Shown: positions 44,786 to 53,298 of the stretch, piece after piece
How the letters are laid out: every line of letters begins with the position of its first letter
Position numbering within the stretch: position 1 is the stretch's first letter
Assembly: GCA_030431825.1 (NCBI GenBank)
Contig: JAUIIJ010000011.1
Span: forward strand, 1 to 64,000
From: Alphaproteobacteria bacterium
Lineage (GTDB): Bacteria; Pseudomonadota; Alphaproteobacteria; Rhodobacterales; Rhodobacteraceae
Length of the DNA stretch: 64,000 bases
Direction: 5' to 3'
The notes under the pieces: model-generated
The model's input: the letters and a program-made list of their open reading frames with translations, nothing else
What the model was told of the DNA's origin: nothing
Database searches by the model: none
Position numbers and translations under genes: made by a program

Positions 44786-45555
44786 CGCGTGACATCCAGC
44801 GGATCGGCCATGAACATCACCAAAGCCTCGACCCAGACCGACAGCAGAACGGGCGCACAGAGAAACAGCAAGAAAATACCGCCGAGCGTGATGACAGGGG
44901 CGCCGACAAAGGCGACCATCAACTGCGGCATCGCGCGGTTTATGACCCCCAAAGTGAGGTTGTAAATCACCGAGGTTATCACGAAGGGCGCGGCCAGTGT
45001 GAAGGCGAGCGAAAATGCCTGCGCGATGCGGCCCACACCCCACGCCGAAAGGTCCCGCGCAGAGGGGAAGCCTCCGGCCGGGAATATCTCGTAAGACCGG
45101 ATCATCAGTTCGGCCGCACGCACGTGCAGCCCCGCCATCACCGCAAGCGCCAGCCCCCCCACCACCAGAACATAACCCATCGCCGGGATCGGCTCGACCG
45201 CCGCCCCGCCGAGGATTTGCGACAATGAGGTCGATTGGGCGGCAATCGACCCGGCGGTTTGCAAGGCGAGCACGAACAACCGGATACCCAGACCAAGCGC
45301 CAGACCCGCGACGACCTCGGTCAGTGTGAACCGCGCCAGGATCAGCGGGTCAGGAGGGGCCGATTGCATCGGCACCGCAGGCATCACGATCAGCGTGAAC
45401 GCGATGGCGATCCCGAGCTTGACCCGCATCGGCACCGCGGTTTCTCCGAACGCCGGCATGACGGTGACCATCGCCGACAGTCTCAGAAACACCACGATCC
45501 CGTGCCAGAGCGTCGCCGACAAAAGCGGCAGCACGTCGTTCAGCGTGGCGATCAC
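44782..45555 (-). CDS. fliR: Flagellar export gate protein FliR
   Basis: A 257-aa membrane protein with about six hydrophobic segments (VVFLRLSAMVTVMPAFG at the start) and the FliR/SpaR pattern, including the PMRVKLGIAIAFTLIVMPAV and GLALGLGIRLFVLALQTAG stretches. Coupled by ATGA to both flhA upstream and flhB downstream. Confidence 0.94.
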   Translation of the reverse strand: MIATLNDVLPLLSATLWHGIVVFLRLSAMVTVMPAFGETAVPMRVKLGIAIAFTLIVMPAVPMQSAPPDPLILARFTLTEVVAGLALGLGIRLFVLALQTAGSIAAQSTSLSQILGGAAVEPIPAMGYVLVVGGLALAVMAGLHVRAAELMIRSYEIFPAGGFPSARDLSAWGVGRIAQAFSLAFTLAAPFVITSVIYNLTLGVINRAMPQLMVAFVGAPVITLGGIFLLFLCAPVLLSVWVEALVMFMADPLDVTR

Positions 45556-47642
45556 GCCGCGACCATTCCGACCAGCGCCGGGCGCGCCTCAAGGCCGATC
45601 TCTTCGAAGGAGAGCACAGGATTGGCGATCCCGCGCGCTTTCAGCATCGTGCGCAGGAACCGCCGTCGCCGGGTGGACGTGACGACAGCCGGGAACAGAC
45701 CCTGGTTCGACGTCTGGTTCAGCCGTTCTGACACGCCATCGGCCAACTTGTTGAACAGTTCCGGCGGCAGCGCGATATCCAGGCTCCCCTGCTTGGTTTC
45801 AACCTGATAGGTCAGGAACGTATCCTCCCATTCCGGGGCCAGTTGCACGAGCGGAATGCTGCCATCTTCCCGCTTCAGCTCCGACACCAGCTGAAACCCC
45901 ATGCGTTGCCGCACATGCTCGCAGATCGCTTCGGGCTGGGTCGTGCTCAGCCGCGCCTCTGCTATCGACTCGAGGATCAGCGGCATGTTGCGTATCGAAA
46001 CCCGTTCCTCCAGCAACAGACGAAGCACCGCATGCAACGTGTCGATCGGCACTTTGTCCGGAATGATCTCGTCCAGCAGCTTGCGGTTTGCCTCGGCCCG
46101 CCCCGGATCCGACAGCATCGTCATTTCATTCAGCAGACGCCGCAGCGATTTGAGCGTCAACAATCGCGCGAAATTCTGCTTGATCACCTCCAGAAGATGA
46201 GTTGCGAGGATCTCCGGGGGGCTGACGATGGTGGCGCCGACCAGCGCTGCGGCCTCCTGATCCCTGGGCGCGATCCAGCGCGCGGGTGCGCCATAGACCG
46301 GCTCGGTAACGTCGGTCCCTTTGGGCAGGGATTGCTGATCCTCGGGCATGAGCGCCAGAACAAGGTCCGGATGCAGCGCGCCGCGCGCCTGCTCGACCCC
46401 TTGAACCCGGATCACGTAGGTCCCGACGGGCAGCTCTGCCTGGTCGGTCAGGCGAATGTCAGGCAGAATCAGGCCAAAAACCGTGGCCACATGCGTGCGC
46501 ATATTCGCAATCCGCGTGTCGAGTCCGGTCCCCGGATCAAGAACCATGCTGACCAGGTCCGGTGCGAACTCCAGATGCACATCGTCAAGATCGAGCACAT
46601 CCCCCAACGCCTTGCGCGCGGGTTGCGGGCTGTCATCCGGCTCGTCCTGCATGTCGGGCGCCCTGGTACGCCGGTGCATCGCATAAGCGGCAAAGCCGAG
46701 GATGCTGCCGCCCACCATGAAAGGCAGAAACGGCAGGCCGGGCACGAGCGCGAACAGCGCCATCAGCACCGCAACCGTCGCCAAGGCGGCCGGGTGCTTG
46801 CCGAGTTGATCGAACATGGCGAGATCGGTCGCCCCCCGATTGCCACCCCGCGCCAGCAACAATGCCGATGCGATCGAGATGATCACCGCCGGGATCTGCG
46901 ACACGAGACCATCGCCGACCGTAAGGATCGCGTAGGTTTCGAATGCCGAACCGATCGGCATTTGATGCACGACAACCCCCATGACCAGGCCCATCACGAG
47001 ATTGAGCAAGGTGATCAACAGACCGGCAATCGCGTCACCTTTCACGAATTTCGACGCGCCGTCCAGCGACCCGAAAAAGGTGGTTTCCTGCTGTTCCCGC
47101 TCGCGCCGCTCGCGTGCCTCGGCGTGGTTGATCGCGCCCGCCGACATATCGCTGTCGATCGCAAGCTGCTTGCCCGGCATCCCATCGAGCGCGAATCTGG
47201 CACCAACCTCGGCCATACGCGCGGCCCCCTTGGTGATCACCATGAAATTCACGATCAGCAGGACACCGAACACGACCAGGCCGAGAAACACACTGCCCCC
47301 CATGATGAACTGCGCAAAGCCTTCGATCACGTCGCCCGCTGCATTCGGGCCGGTATGACCCTGACCGATGATCAGCTTGGTCGATGACACGTTCAGCGAC
47401 AGGCGCAACATCAGCGAAGCGAGCAGTATCGTCGGAAAGGCCGAAAAATCGAGCGGCCGCTCGATGAACAGCGTCACCGTAAAGATCAGGATGGCGAGAG
47501 CGAACGACGCCGCCAGCCCGACATCCAGAACCCAGGCCGGCATCGGCAGGATCATCATGACGATCACCGCCATCAAAGCCAGCGCCAACAGCACCGTCGG
47601 ATTGAAAATGTCCCTGGTCGAGAGTCTCGGCATGACGGCCAC
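45552..47642 (-). CDS. flhA: Flagellar export gate protein FlhA
   Basis: A 696-aa protein: an N-terminal half with about eight hydrophobic segments (LLALALMAVIVMMILPMP, SFALAILIFTVTLFI) and a large cytoplasmic domain from about 330 that docks export chaperones. The conserved loop with ARFALDGMPGKQLAIDSDMSAG is present. A GTG at 47642 and an ATG at 47633 are both possible starts; neither has a strong ribosome-binding site. Coupled to fliR. Confidence 0.96.
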   Translation of the reverse strand: MAVMPRLSTRDIFNPTVLLALALMAVIVMMILPMPAWVLDVGLAASFALAILIFTVTLFIERPLDFSAFPTILLASLMLRLSLNVSSTKLIIGQGHTGPNAAGDVIEGFAQFIMGGSVFLGLVVFGVLLIVNFMVITKGAARMAEVGARFALDGMPGKQLAIDSDMSAGAINHAEARERREREQQETTFFGSLDGASKFVKGDAIAGLLITLLNLVMGLVMGVVVHQMPIGSAFETYAILTVGDGLVSQIPAVIISIASALLLARGGNRGATDLAMFDQLGKHPAALATVAVLMALFALVPGLPFLPFMVGGSILGFAAYAMHRRTRAPDMQDEPDDSPQPARKALGDVLDLDDVHLEFAPDLVSMVLDPGTGLDTRIANMRTHVATVFGLILPDIRLTDQAELPVGTYVIRVQGVEQARGALHPDLVLALMPEDQQSLPKGTDVTEPVYGAPARWIAPRDQEAAALVGATIVSPPEILATHLLEVIKQNFARLLTLKSLRRLLNEMTMLSDPGRAEANRKLLDEIIPDKVPIDTLHAVLRLLLEERVSIRNMPLILESIAEARLSTTQPEAICEHVRQRMGFQLVSELKREDGSIPLVQLAPEWEDTFLTYQVETKQGSLDIALPPELFNKLADGVSERLNQTSNQGLFPAVVTSTRRRRFLRTMLKARGIANPVLSFEEIGLEARPALVGMVAA

Positions 47643-47643
47643 G

Positions 47644-48399
47644 CTAGTTTATTCGCACGAACGAGCGTCCGCCCGGCGCCGACATCGGAACCAGAGAGCC
47701 CAGCCTTGCGGACCCGCCCGCTATCAGCGGGGCCGGCGCACCACTCGCAAAGACAGATGATGGAGCCCGGACGGGCGCCTGCTCGGCGGCAACGCGGAAC
47801 TGATCTCCCGCGGCCTCAGCGCGAATCCTGTCAAACCGCGCAGCATAGGTTTTCGCATGTTTGCGGGTTCGCGAGTGGTATGCACCGGCGGCCGCAGACC
47901 ATGTGCCGAATTCAACGAAAAGCTCGCGCAGGAATCTTGCCGCGTAGTCCGCATTCATCACCGGATCGAACATCTCATCAATCGATCGGAATGCGGCACC
48001 GTGCCATTTGTAATTCACCTGAAAGCAGCCCACATCAAAGCTCCGAGCACCTCGCTTGAAATGGCGAAACACATAGGCGCGGGCCTCATCTTCCGTAGCG
48101 AACCATTTGCCGGCCCCCTCCATGTTGACCGTCCAGGGCCAGGGCTCCAATCGCCCGTCAGAGGTACGACCGGTCTCGGCACGTGAGATCGCCTGCAAGA
48201 CATCAATCGGCACATCGCGCGACCTCGCGGCGATCTGGGCTGCCCGATCACACAAAAGCGCGACATTCCCCGAAGTTTCACTGGCCACGCCAGCATAGGG
48301 AAACAGGACTACGGCCAATCCCGCTGCGAACTGACAGGTACACTGCAGTCGCAAGAATCGAATCGCGCCGACCAGGCGCTGTTTGGGGTTTCCAGGCAT
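47644..48399 (-). CDS. Flagellar lytic transglycosylase (SltF-like)
   Basis: A 251-aa secreted protein with an SLT domain: catalytic Glu in AISRAETGR, then RSFDVGCFQVNYKWHG and an AGAYHSRTRKHAKTYAARFDRI end. A hydrophobic signal segment (FAAGLAVVLFPYAGVA) is near residues 24-40. It probably opens peptidoglycan so the rod can pass, like SltF of Rhodobacter sphaeroides; these bacteria lack a peptidoglycan-cleaving FlgJ. One base from flhA. Confidence 0.88.
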   Translation of the reverse strand: MPGNPKQRLVGAIRFLRLQCTCQFAAGLAVVLFPYAGVASETSGNVALLCDRAAQIAARSRDVPIDVLQAISRAETGRTSDGRLEPWPWTVNMEGAGKWFATEDEARAYVFRHFKRGARSFDVGCFQVNYKWHGAAFRSIDEMFDPVMNADYAARFLRELFVEFGTWSAAAGAYHSRTRKHAKTYAARFDRIRAEAAGDQFRVAAEQAPVRAPSSVFASGAPAPLIAGGSARLGSLVPMSAPGGRSFVRIN

Positions 48400-48519
48400 T
48401 CTGCCCCTTCCCTGCGTGGTTTCTTCACGCTTGCAACGCTAGGCAGCGCTCATTGAGATTCCGTTATCGAATGCAGGCATCCGTAAATTCTTGCACGACC
48501 AGAAGGGTCGGACACCGCA

Positions 48520-50751
48520 TCATTCGTTCGGCTCGGCGACATCCAGTTCGGACAATATCTCGGCAATCTCGGAACGCGCGCCGACGCTATCATCCAGAAG
48601 CGACCGCGCACCGGCCAGCGGGGCTGTCTCGTCATTCTTTTCGCTTTCTTTCGCCAGCCTTGTCGAAAGTTCGGCCAAACGCAGATAGCGCGGATCATCG
48701 GCCAGCGGCAGCTCATCCCACGCATCACCAAGCCAGAGATTGCGCGCGGCGTTCTCCGGACTCTCGGCGTCAAGCAGCACCTGACCAGCCATCTCATAAT
48801 CACCGTTCGCCTGCATCGCACGCGCTCGGATCGCAGAGGCTTCGGGATCAGTCAGGTTCAGAACCTCAATCATGGCGCGATGCGGCAACCCGTTGGCCAA
48901 AGCGATATTGGCACGCAACAGGCGATCTTCCCGAGACATGCCTCGCGGTGTCGCCTTCTTGATGATGGCCTGCGCCTGCTGCGGAAATCCGAGAGCCAGC
49001 AAGCGTTCCGACAAATTCGCCGCCAAAGACGCCGGAAGCTTGCGATCCGACGGCTCGGCCAGCGGCAAAGCAAATGTCAGGAACGTTACATCATCCGCAT
49101 TTTGCGCCAAGAGTTCGAGAACAGGTCCTGAGGCCGCTGCCGCAAGGGCCGGGCCGTCCAGTTCGGCGCTGACATCCAGCGCTTCGAAGGCCGCTTCGAA
49201 CCGACCCGCGAGAGCGAGAGACATCGCGTGAACCCGGCGCAGTTCACTTCCCCACTTCCCCTGACGATGCTCGGTCGCGTAACTTGCGGCAAGTTCAGGC
49301 ACGTCTGGTCGCAGGGCCTTCTTCTCCAGATAGTGCATGTCGATCAATTTGATCAGCGCTTCCGGAGAGACGTCGGAATCCGACGCAACCACCTTTTCGA
49401 TTTTCTCGACGACGATTTCGGTCTTGCCCGTGGCGCTTTCCACCTCGGCCTCGGCCAGATCATGGGAGGGTCCGGTCGATCCGCTGCTGCGATCAATGTC
49501 CCGCAACACTGCTGCTGCAAGCTCGTTGTGCTCCAGTTTGTTGAGACTTCGGCTTAGTCGCGGCCCCAGTTGATGACGCAGATGACGCGGCAGGTTCGCG
49601 AAAGCGCGCAGCAAGGCGTCGGATTGTGACATGTCGATTTTCTCGGGATCTGCCAGTGTCGACCACAGTGCGAAATCCTGCGCGCATCCGGACTGCCCGA
49701 GGAACGGGTTGGCACCCTCGATCGCGCTTCCGTCCACAATACGCGTCAACGCCTGGAGGGCGTCCAATTCCGGTGACGGGTCCGGTACAAGCGTCAGCAC
49801 CCTCTCTGCCTCGGCGCCGAAACCGAAATGGATATAGGTTCTTGCAAGGTCCAGGGCGATCTCGGCATCCAATTGGTCAAATTCACCAAATAGGCTGGCG
49901 CGCAACTCGCCAATCTGGTCCGCAAACGGCCGTTCATCCGCCCAATCTGGCACAGCCACCACCGAGTCTGGCAAACAGGTCGGTTCGCCCGAAAGTTCAT
50001 CCAGGGTACTCGCGATCGCGGACAGGTCACGGTCGATGACGGTTGTGCTGGCAATATTGATCTCTGCTTTTGCCGGTGCGATGACCGGCTCGGACGGAGG
50101 CAGGCCGATCTCTGTTTCCTCGTCGGCGAATCGGGTGACGGGCGTAAGCAGACCTTGTGACGCCGCCCGTTCGATCTGTGCCAGCAGCCTCTGCTCGGAC
50201 AAGGTCTGGGAGATGACCTTGCCGGATTTTCCGGCACCGGATGGCGCCTCAACGGGTGGACCTCCTTGCGCCTCTTTTCGGTGCTTGACGGCTGGGCGCC
50301 CATCCGTTGTTGCGCCGCCTGTACCAAGCTGAAACCTGTAGGCCGCGAGATCGACCGGCTGCAAACGCGGTTTCAGGTAAAACTCGGTGCCGGTAGAATC
50401 GCGTATGTCGATCACCAGATAGTTTTCAGCCTGCAAAAACCCCTCAACCGCGCAGTTGCAATTGAGGCTCAGTTCCAGAGGACCACCCCTCTCGCGCTGC
50501 GCGACCTGCCGCAATCGTGTCCGCGGGATCTTTTTGAATACGCCACCAAGATCGAACCGGATATCCGGTTGATCGACATTCACCCTCACCTCGCGACCCT
50601 GATTGCTGACCGACCAATCGGCACCCTCTCCGATCTTCATCACGAGACGCGTAAATGTCGCGTGTTCTCCCGAGCGAACAACCACCGTTTGCGCCGACAC
50701 GGGCGTCGCCGCAAGGAACAGGAGAAAACAAATCAGGCGAACGCGCATCAT
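48520..50751 (-). CDS. Large periplasmic protein of the flagellar motor region (MotC/MotK-like candidate)
   Basis: A 743-aa protein with a signal peptide (MMRVRLICFLLFLAATPVSA). An N-terminal beta-rich region (VVVRSGEHATFTRLVMKI) is followed from about 230 by long helical, TPR-like stretches. I do not recognise a named domain. Its start overlaps the motA stop (ATGA), and a MotE-like gene lies just upstream of motA. In rhizobia the periplasmic protein MotC is needed for rotation and has MotE as chaperone, so this may be the equivalent here. That assignment is inference from order and features. Confidence 0.6.
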   Translation of the reverse strand: MMRVRLICFLLFLAATPVSAQTVVVRSGEHATFTRLVMKIGEGADWSVSNQGREVRVNVDQPDIRFDLGGVFKKIPRTRLRQVAQRERGGPLELSLNCNCAVEGFLQAENYLVIDIRDSTGTEFYLKPRLQPVDLAAYRFQLGTGGATTDGRPAVKHRKEAQGGPPVEAPSGAGKSGKVISQTLSEQRLLAQIERAASQGLLTPVTRFADEETEIGLPPSEPVIAPAKAEINIASTTVIDRDLSAIASTLDELSGEPTCLPDSVVAVPDWADERPFADQIGELRASLFGEFDQLDAEIALDLARTYIHFGFGAEAERVLTLVPDPSPELDALQALTRIVDGSAIEGANPFLGQSGCAQDFALWSTLADPEKIDMSQSDALLRAFANLPRHLRHQLGPRLSRSLNKLEHNELAAAVLRDIDRSSGSTGPSHDLAEAEVESATGKTEIVVEKIEKVVASDSDVSPEALIKLIDMHYLEKKALRPDVPELAASYATEHRQGKWGSELRRVHAMSLALAGRFEAAFEALDVSAELDGPALAAAASGPVLELLAQNADDVTFLTFALPLAEPSDRKLPASLAANLSERLLALGFPQQAQAIIKKATPRGMSREDRLLRANIALANGLPHRAMIEVLNLTDPEASAIRARAMQANGDYEMAGQVLLDAESPENAARNLWLGDAWDELPLADDPRYLRLAELSTRLAKESEKNDETAPLAGARSLLDDSVGARSEIAEILSELDVAEPNE

Positions 50752-51617
50752 GCTGCATCCTGTTTCACTGCCTTCAGCGCCTGTTCCAGATCTGTGAAAT
50801 CCGGGCGGCAGTGGGCCGGCGTGTTTTGTCGGCCGACCTCGATGCAGATGGCGGCCGCATGATTGTGAAGGTTCGCGATGAGCACCTCTCGTATCAGGAG
50901 ATAGAAATGGTTGTCCTCTTCGATCACCGTCTTGACCCGTGCGGCAAACGGGCCGACCAGGCCATAGGCCAGGAAAACGCCAAGGAATGTCCCGACCAGC
51001 GCGCCGCCGATCAGCTTGCCCAGAACTTCGGGCGGCTGGTCGATCGACCCCATGGTCTTGATCACTCCGAGAACAGCCGCCACGATGCCCAGTGCGGGCA
51101 ATCCATCGGCAACCGTCTGCAATGCATGGCTAGAATGCAACGCGTGATGCAGGTTGGCCTCCATGCGCTTGTCGAGCACCTCTTCGACCTGATGCGGATC
51201 GTCATAGTTCATCGACGCGGAACGCATGGTATCGCAGATCAGGTTCACGGCTTCTCCATCGGCCTGGATCTTCGGATATTTCGAGAAGACCGATGAACTC
51301 GCGGGGTCTTCGATATGCTGTTCCACTTCGACCGGGTTCTGACGGGCGATGCGGATCAGTTCGAACAACAGGCAGAGCAGGTCCCGGTAATCCTGCGGCT
51401 TCCATTTCGGCCCCTTGAAGACTTTTGCGACATCCTTGGCCGTGTGCTTGATCGCCGACATGTCATTGCTGATCAGGAACGCACCTATGGCGGCGCCGCC
51501 GATCATGATCATCTCGAACGGCAGGGTCTTGAGTATGATCGCCATCTTGCCGCCAGCAAGAAGATAGCCACCGAACACCATCCCAAAGATCGTGACGATA
51601 CCGATTATGCCAATCAT
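50748..51617 (-). CDS. motA: Flagellar stator protein MotA
   Basis: A 289-aa stator subunit. Two N-terminal membrane segments (GIVTIFGMVFGGYLLAGG, FEMIMIGGAAIGAFLI), a cytoplasmic loop with the charged RIARQNPVEVEQHIEDP region that contacts the rotor, then two C-terminal segments (GLPALGIVAAVLGVIKTMG, GTFLGVFLAYGLVGPFA). It couples proton flow to torque with MotB. motB is not in the window. Confidence 0.96.
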   Translation of the reverse strand: MIGIIGIVTIFGMVFGGYLLAGGKMAIILKTLPFEMIMIGGAAIGAFLISNDMSAIKHTAKDVAKVFKGPKWKPQDYRDLLCLLFELIRIARQNPVEVEQHIEDPASSSVFSKYPKIQADGEAVNLICDTMRSASMNYDDPHQVEEVLDKRMEANLHHALHSSHALQTVADGLPALGIVAAVLGVIKTMGSIDQPPEVLGKLIGGALVGTFLGVFLAYGLVGPFAARVKTVIEEDNHFYLLIREVLIANLHNHAAAICIEVGRQNTPAHCRPDFTDLEQALKAVKQDAA

Positions 51618-51689
51618 AGTGCGACTCCGTGTTTCGTGGGCTTTGGACAGTCTGACGTGCCTGCCTTAACAAACGTTCACCGGATGAGT

Positions 51690-52289
51690 TCATTCCGTGG
51701 GAACGGAGGCATTGCGACCCGCGAGCACCACGCTGATCGAGTAGGCCGCCATCGGGCTCAGCCCCGCCATCACATCTGCCGCAGCATCAGGCCGCATCCG
51801 CGCAAGAAACCCGGCGGCGAATTCGGGGGCCATCGTCTCGAACAACGCTGCCGCCTGTTTCGGCTTCATCTTTTCATATACATCGGTGAGGCGAACCAGG
51901 TCTTCTTCCGTCGCGCCGTCTGCGAGCGCGAGCGTGGCCGACAGACGTTCCTCTGCACCGATCAGCGCCTCGAGTCGCCGCTCGATAGCCTTTTCGGCGA
52001 TCTCAAGCGCCTTCATGCGATCCTGTATCTGCGCCTCGCGGGTGTCGAGTGCGTATTCACGATCGCGAAGCGCATCAATCAGGGTCTGCAACTCTGCCGA
52101 GGTCGGGACGACGCTGCGGGCCATGTCCGGTTCCGCAGAGATTTCCTGATCCTGCTCGGGCCGTGATTCACGGGCGATCGCGGGCCCGGCCTGCAATCCG
52201 AGACGCAACAGCGCGGAACCGATGAGCAGGACAGCGATCACCGCCAGCGTACCGCCACGCAATCGGGGCAGGTTTGCCTTGAATTTCAT
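51690..52289 (-). CDS. MotE-like motility protein (MgtE N-domain)
   Basis: A 199-aa protein with one N-terminal membrane anchor (TLAVIAVLLIGSALLRLGL), a coiled coil (ALRDREYALDTREAQIQDRMKALEIAEKAIE) and a C-terminal MgtE-intracellular-type repeat (VYEKMKPKQAAALFETMAPEFAAGFLARMRPDAAADVM). This order matches MotE of alphaproteobacteria, described in Sinorhizobium as a periplasmic chaperone of MotC. Upstream of motA by 72 bases, overlapping the next gene (ATGA). Confidence 0.78.
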   Translation of the reverse strand: MKFKANLPRLRGGTLAVIAVLLIGSALLRLGLQAGPAIARESRPEQDQEISAEPDMARSVVPTSAELQTLIDALRDREYALDTREAQIQDRMKALEIAEKAIERRLEALIGAEERLSATLALADGATEEDLVRLTDVYEKMKPKQAAALFETMAPEFAAGFLARMRPDAAADVMAGLSPMAAYSISVVLAGRNASVPTE

Positions 52290-52678
52290 TGTCGTACACC
52301 CTGCTGCGACCGTTCGTGGCGCACGAACATCGGGCCGGCGGAATGTTCGGTGTCGGTGTGTTCCTGCCCGGGCGCTGCTTCGGGGGATGGCGTGTCGGGA
52401 AGATCGTGCATCGAGGCCATCATGAGTTCCAGGCGCGCAGCGACCGCTTCCGCACGCCCGGTCAGGTCGTCCAGCGCCGCGTTCGAGCCATCGGATGCGG
52501 CACGTGCGCTCGCAAGCGTCTGGCTCAGATCGTCGACCTGCGCGGACAGCACCGCAACAGCACCGCCGACCCCCTTTTCCAGATCATTGAATCGCTTCAG
52601 TCGGCGCGCGAGAACAAAACAGTACAGCCCTGCTCCCAATGCCCCCGCGACCAGAAAGATATCTGCAACCAATTCCAA
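52286..52678 (-). CDS. Unrecognised membrane-anchored flagellar-cluster protein
   Basis: A 130-aa protein with one N-terminal hydrophobic segment (VADIFLVAGALGAGLYCFVLARRL), a heptad-like helix (GGAVAVLSAQVDDLSQTLASARAA) and a Pro/Glu-rich tail. I do not recognise it. It lies between fliL and motE, starts 9 bases after the fliL stop and overlaps motE, so it belongs to the motor operon. A spacer or assembly role is possible. Confidence 0.75.
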   Translation of the reverse strand: MELVADIFLVAGALGAGLYCFVLARRLKRFNDLEKGVGGAVAVLSAQVDDLSQTLASARAASDGSNAALDDLTGRAEAVAARLELMMASMHDLPDTPSPEAAPGQEHTDTEHSAGPMFVRHERSQQGVRQ

Positions 52679-52687
52679 CTTTGCCTC

Positions 52688-53179
52688 CTAATTCAGTACA
52701 AATTCCATGACCAGAAGGTCGCGCACGCGGCCCTGCCCGGCCACGACCTGCACCCGTCGCAGCATTTGACCGCGAAGTTTGGTCAACGCCTCGGGCGCTT
52801 CGAATTCCGCGACATCCAGCGCCCGCAGATAGCCGTTCAGGACATCGACGATCCTGGGCAGCACCAGTTCGACATCCTCGCGATAGGCGCTGTTCACCTC
52901 CAGCTGGCTGCGGAAACGCAAGTGGCGCACGTAGGTATTTCCGGAGAGGGAAACCATGATCGGCTCGATTTCAACGAAGGCTATTTCCGGCAGGGGGTCC
53001 ACCGGTTCGCCGGCGGGCTCGTGGGCGCCGTGCGATTCGTCCTTGCCGAACAACAGGCCGGACGAACTGGCGTAAAATCCGCCTCCCGCCCCCGCAATTG
53101 CGAGGACGAGACCCAGTATCAATGGAAGTTTCTTTGATTTGACCGGCGTTTCCGGTGCCTCTGCTACGGCATCCGACAT
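52688..53179 (-). CDS. fliL: Flagellar basal body-associated protein FliL
   Basis: A 163-aa single-pass protein from the ATG at 53179, which has AGGA 6 bases upstream; an ATG 33 bases earlier lacks this. The anchor LPLILGLVLAIAGAGGGFYA is followed by the periplasmic FliL domain (FVEIEPIMVSLSG, LRFRSQLEVNSAYREDVELVLPRIVDVLNGYLRALD, and the VQVVAGQGRVRDLLVMEFVLN end). It supports stator function around the motor. Divergent from fliF. Confidence 0.93.
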   Translation of the reverse strand: MSDAVAEAPETPVKSKKLPLILGLVLAIAGAGGGFYASSSGLLFGKDESHGAHEPAGEPVDPLPEIAFVEIEPIMVSLSGNTYVRHLRFRSQLEVNSAYREDVELVLPRIVDVLNGYLRALDVAEFEAPEALTKLRGQMLRRVQVVAGQGRVRDLLVMEFVLN

Positions 53180-53225
53180 GGCAATTCCTATCGTTTCGTA
53201 CGGTGTCTTCATAACCGTGCAGGAA

Positions 53226-53240
53226 CTAACCGATTGTTAA
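53226..53240. promoter_or_regulatory. Candidate CtrA box between fliL and fliF
   Basis: CTAA-N7-TTAA at 53226-53240, one mismatch from the CtrA consensus TTAA-N7-TTAA, in the divergent fliL/fliF gap and about 50-70 bases from each start. The flanking CC and G match the extended form partly. A shared promoter for the motor and MS-ring operons is plausible; binding is inferred. Confidence 0.4.
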
Positions 53241-53298
53241 GGCCAATGGATCAAACAGGATGGAACGTTGGCAGAACGTCGGCGACACGGAGGATATC

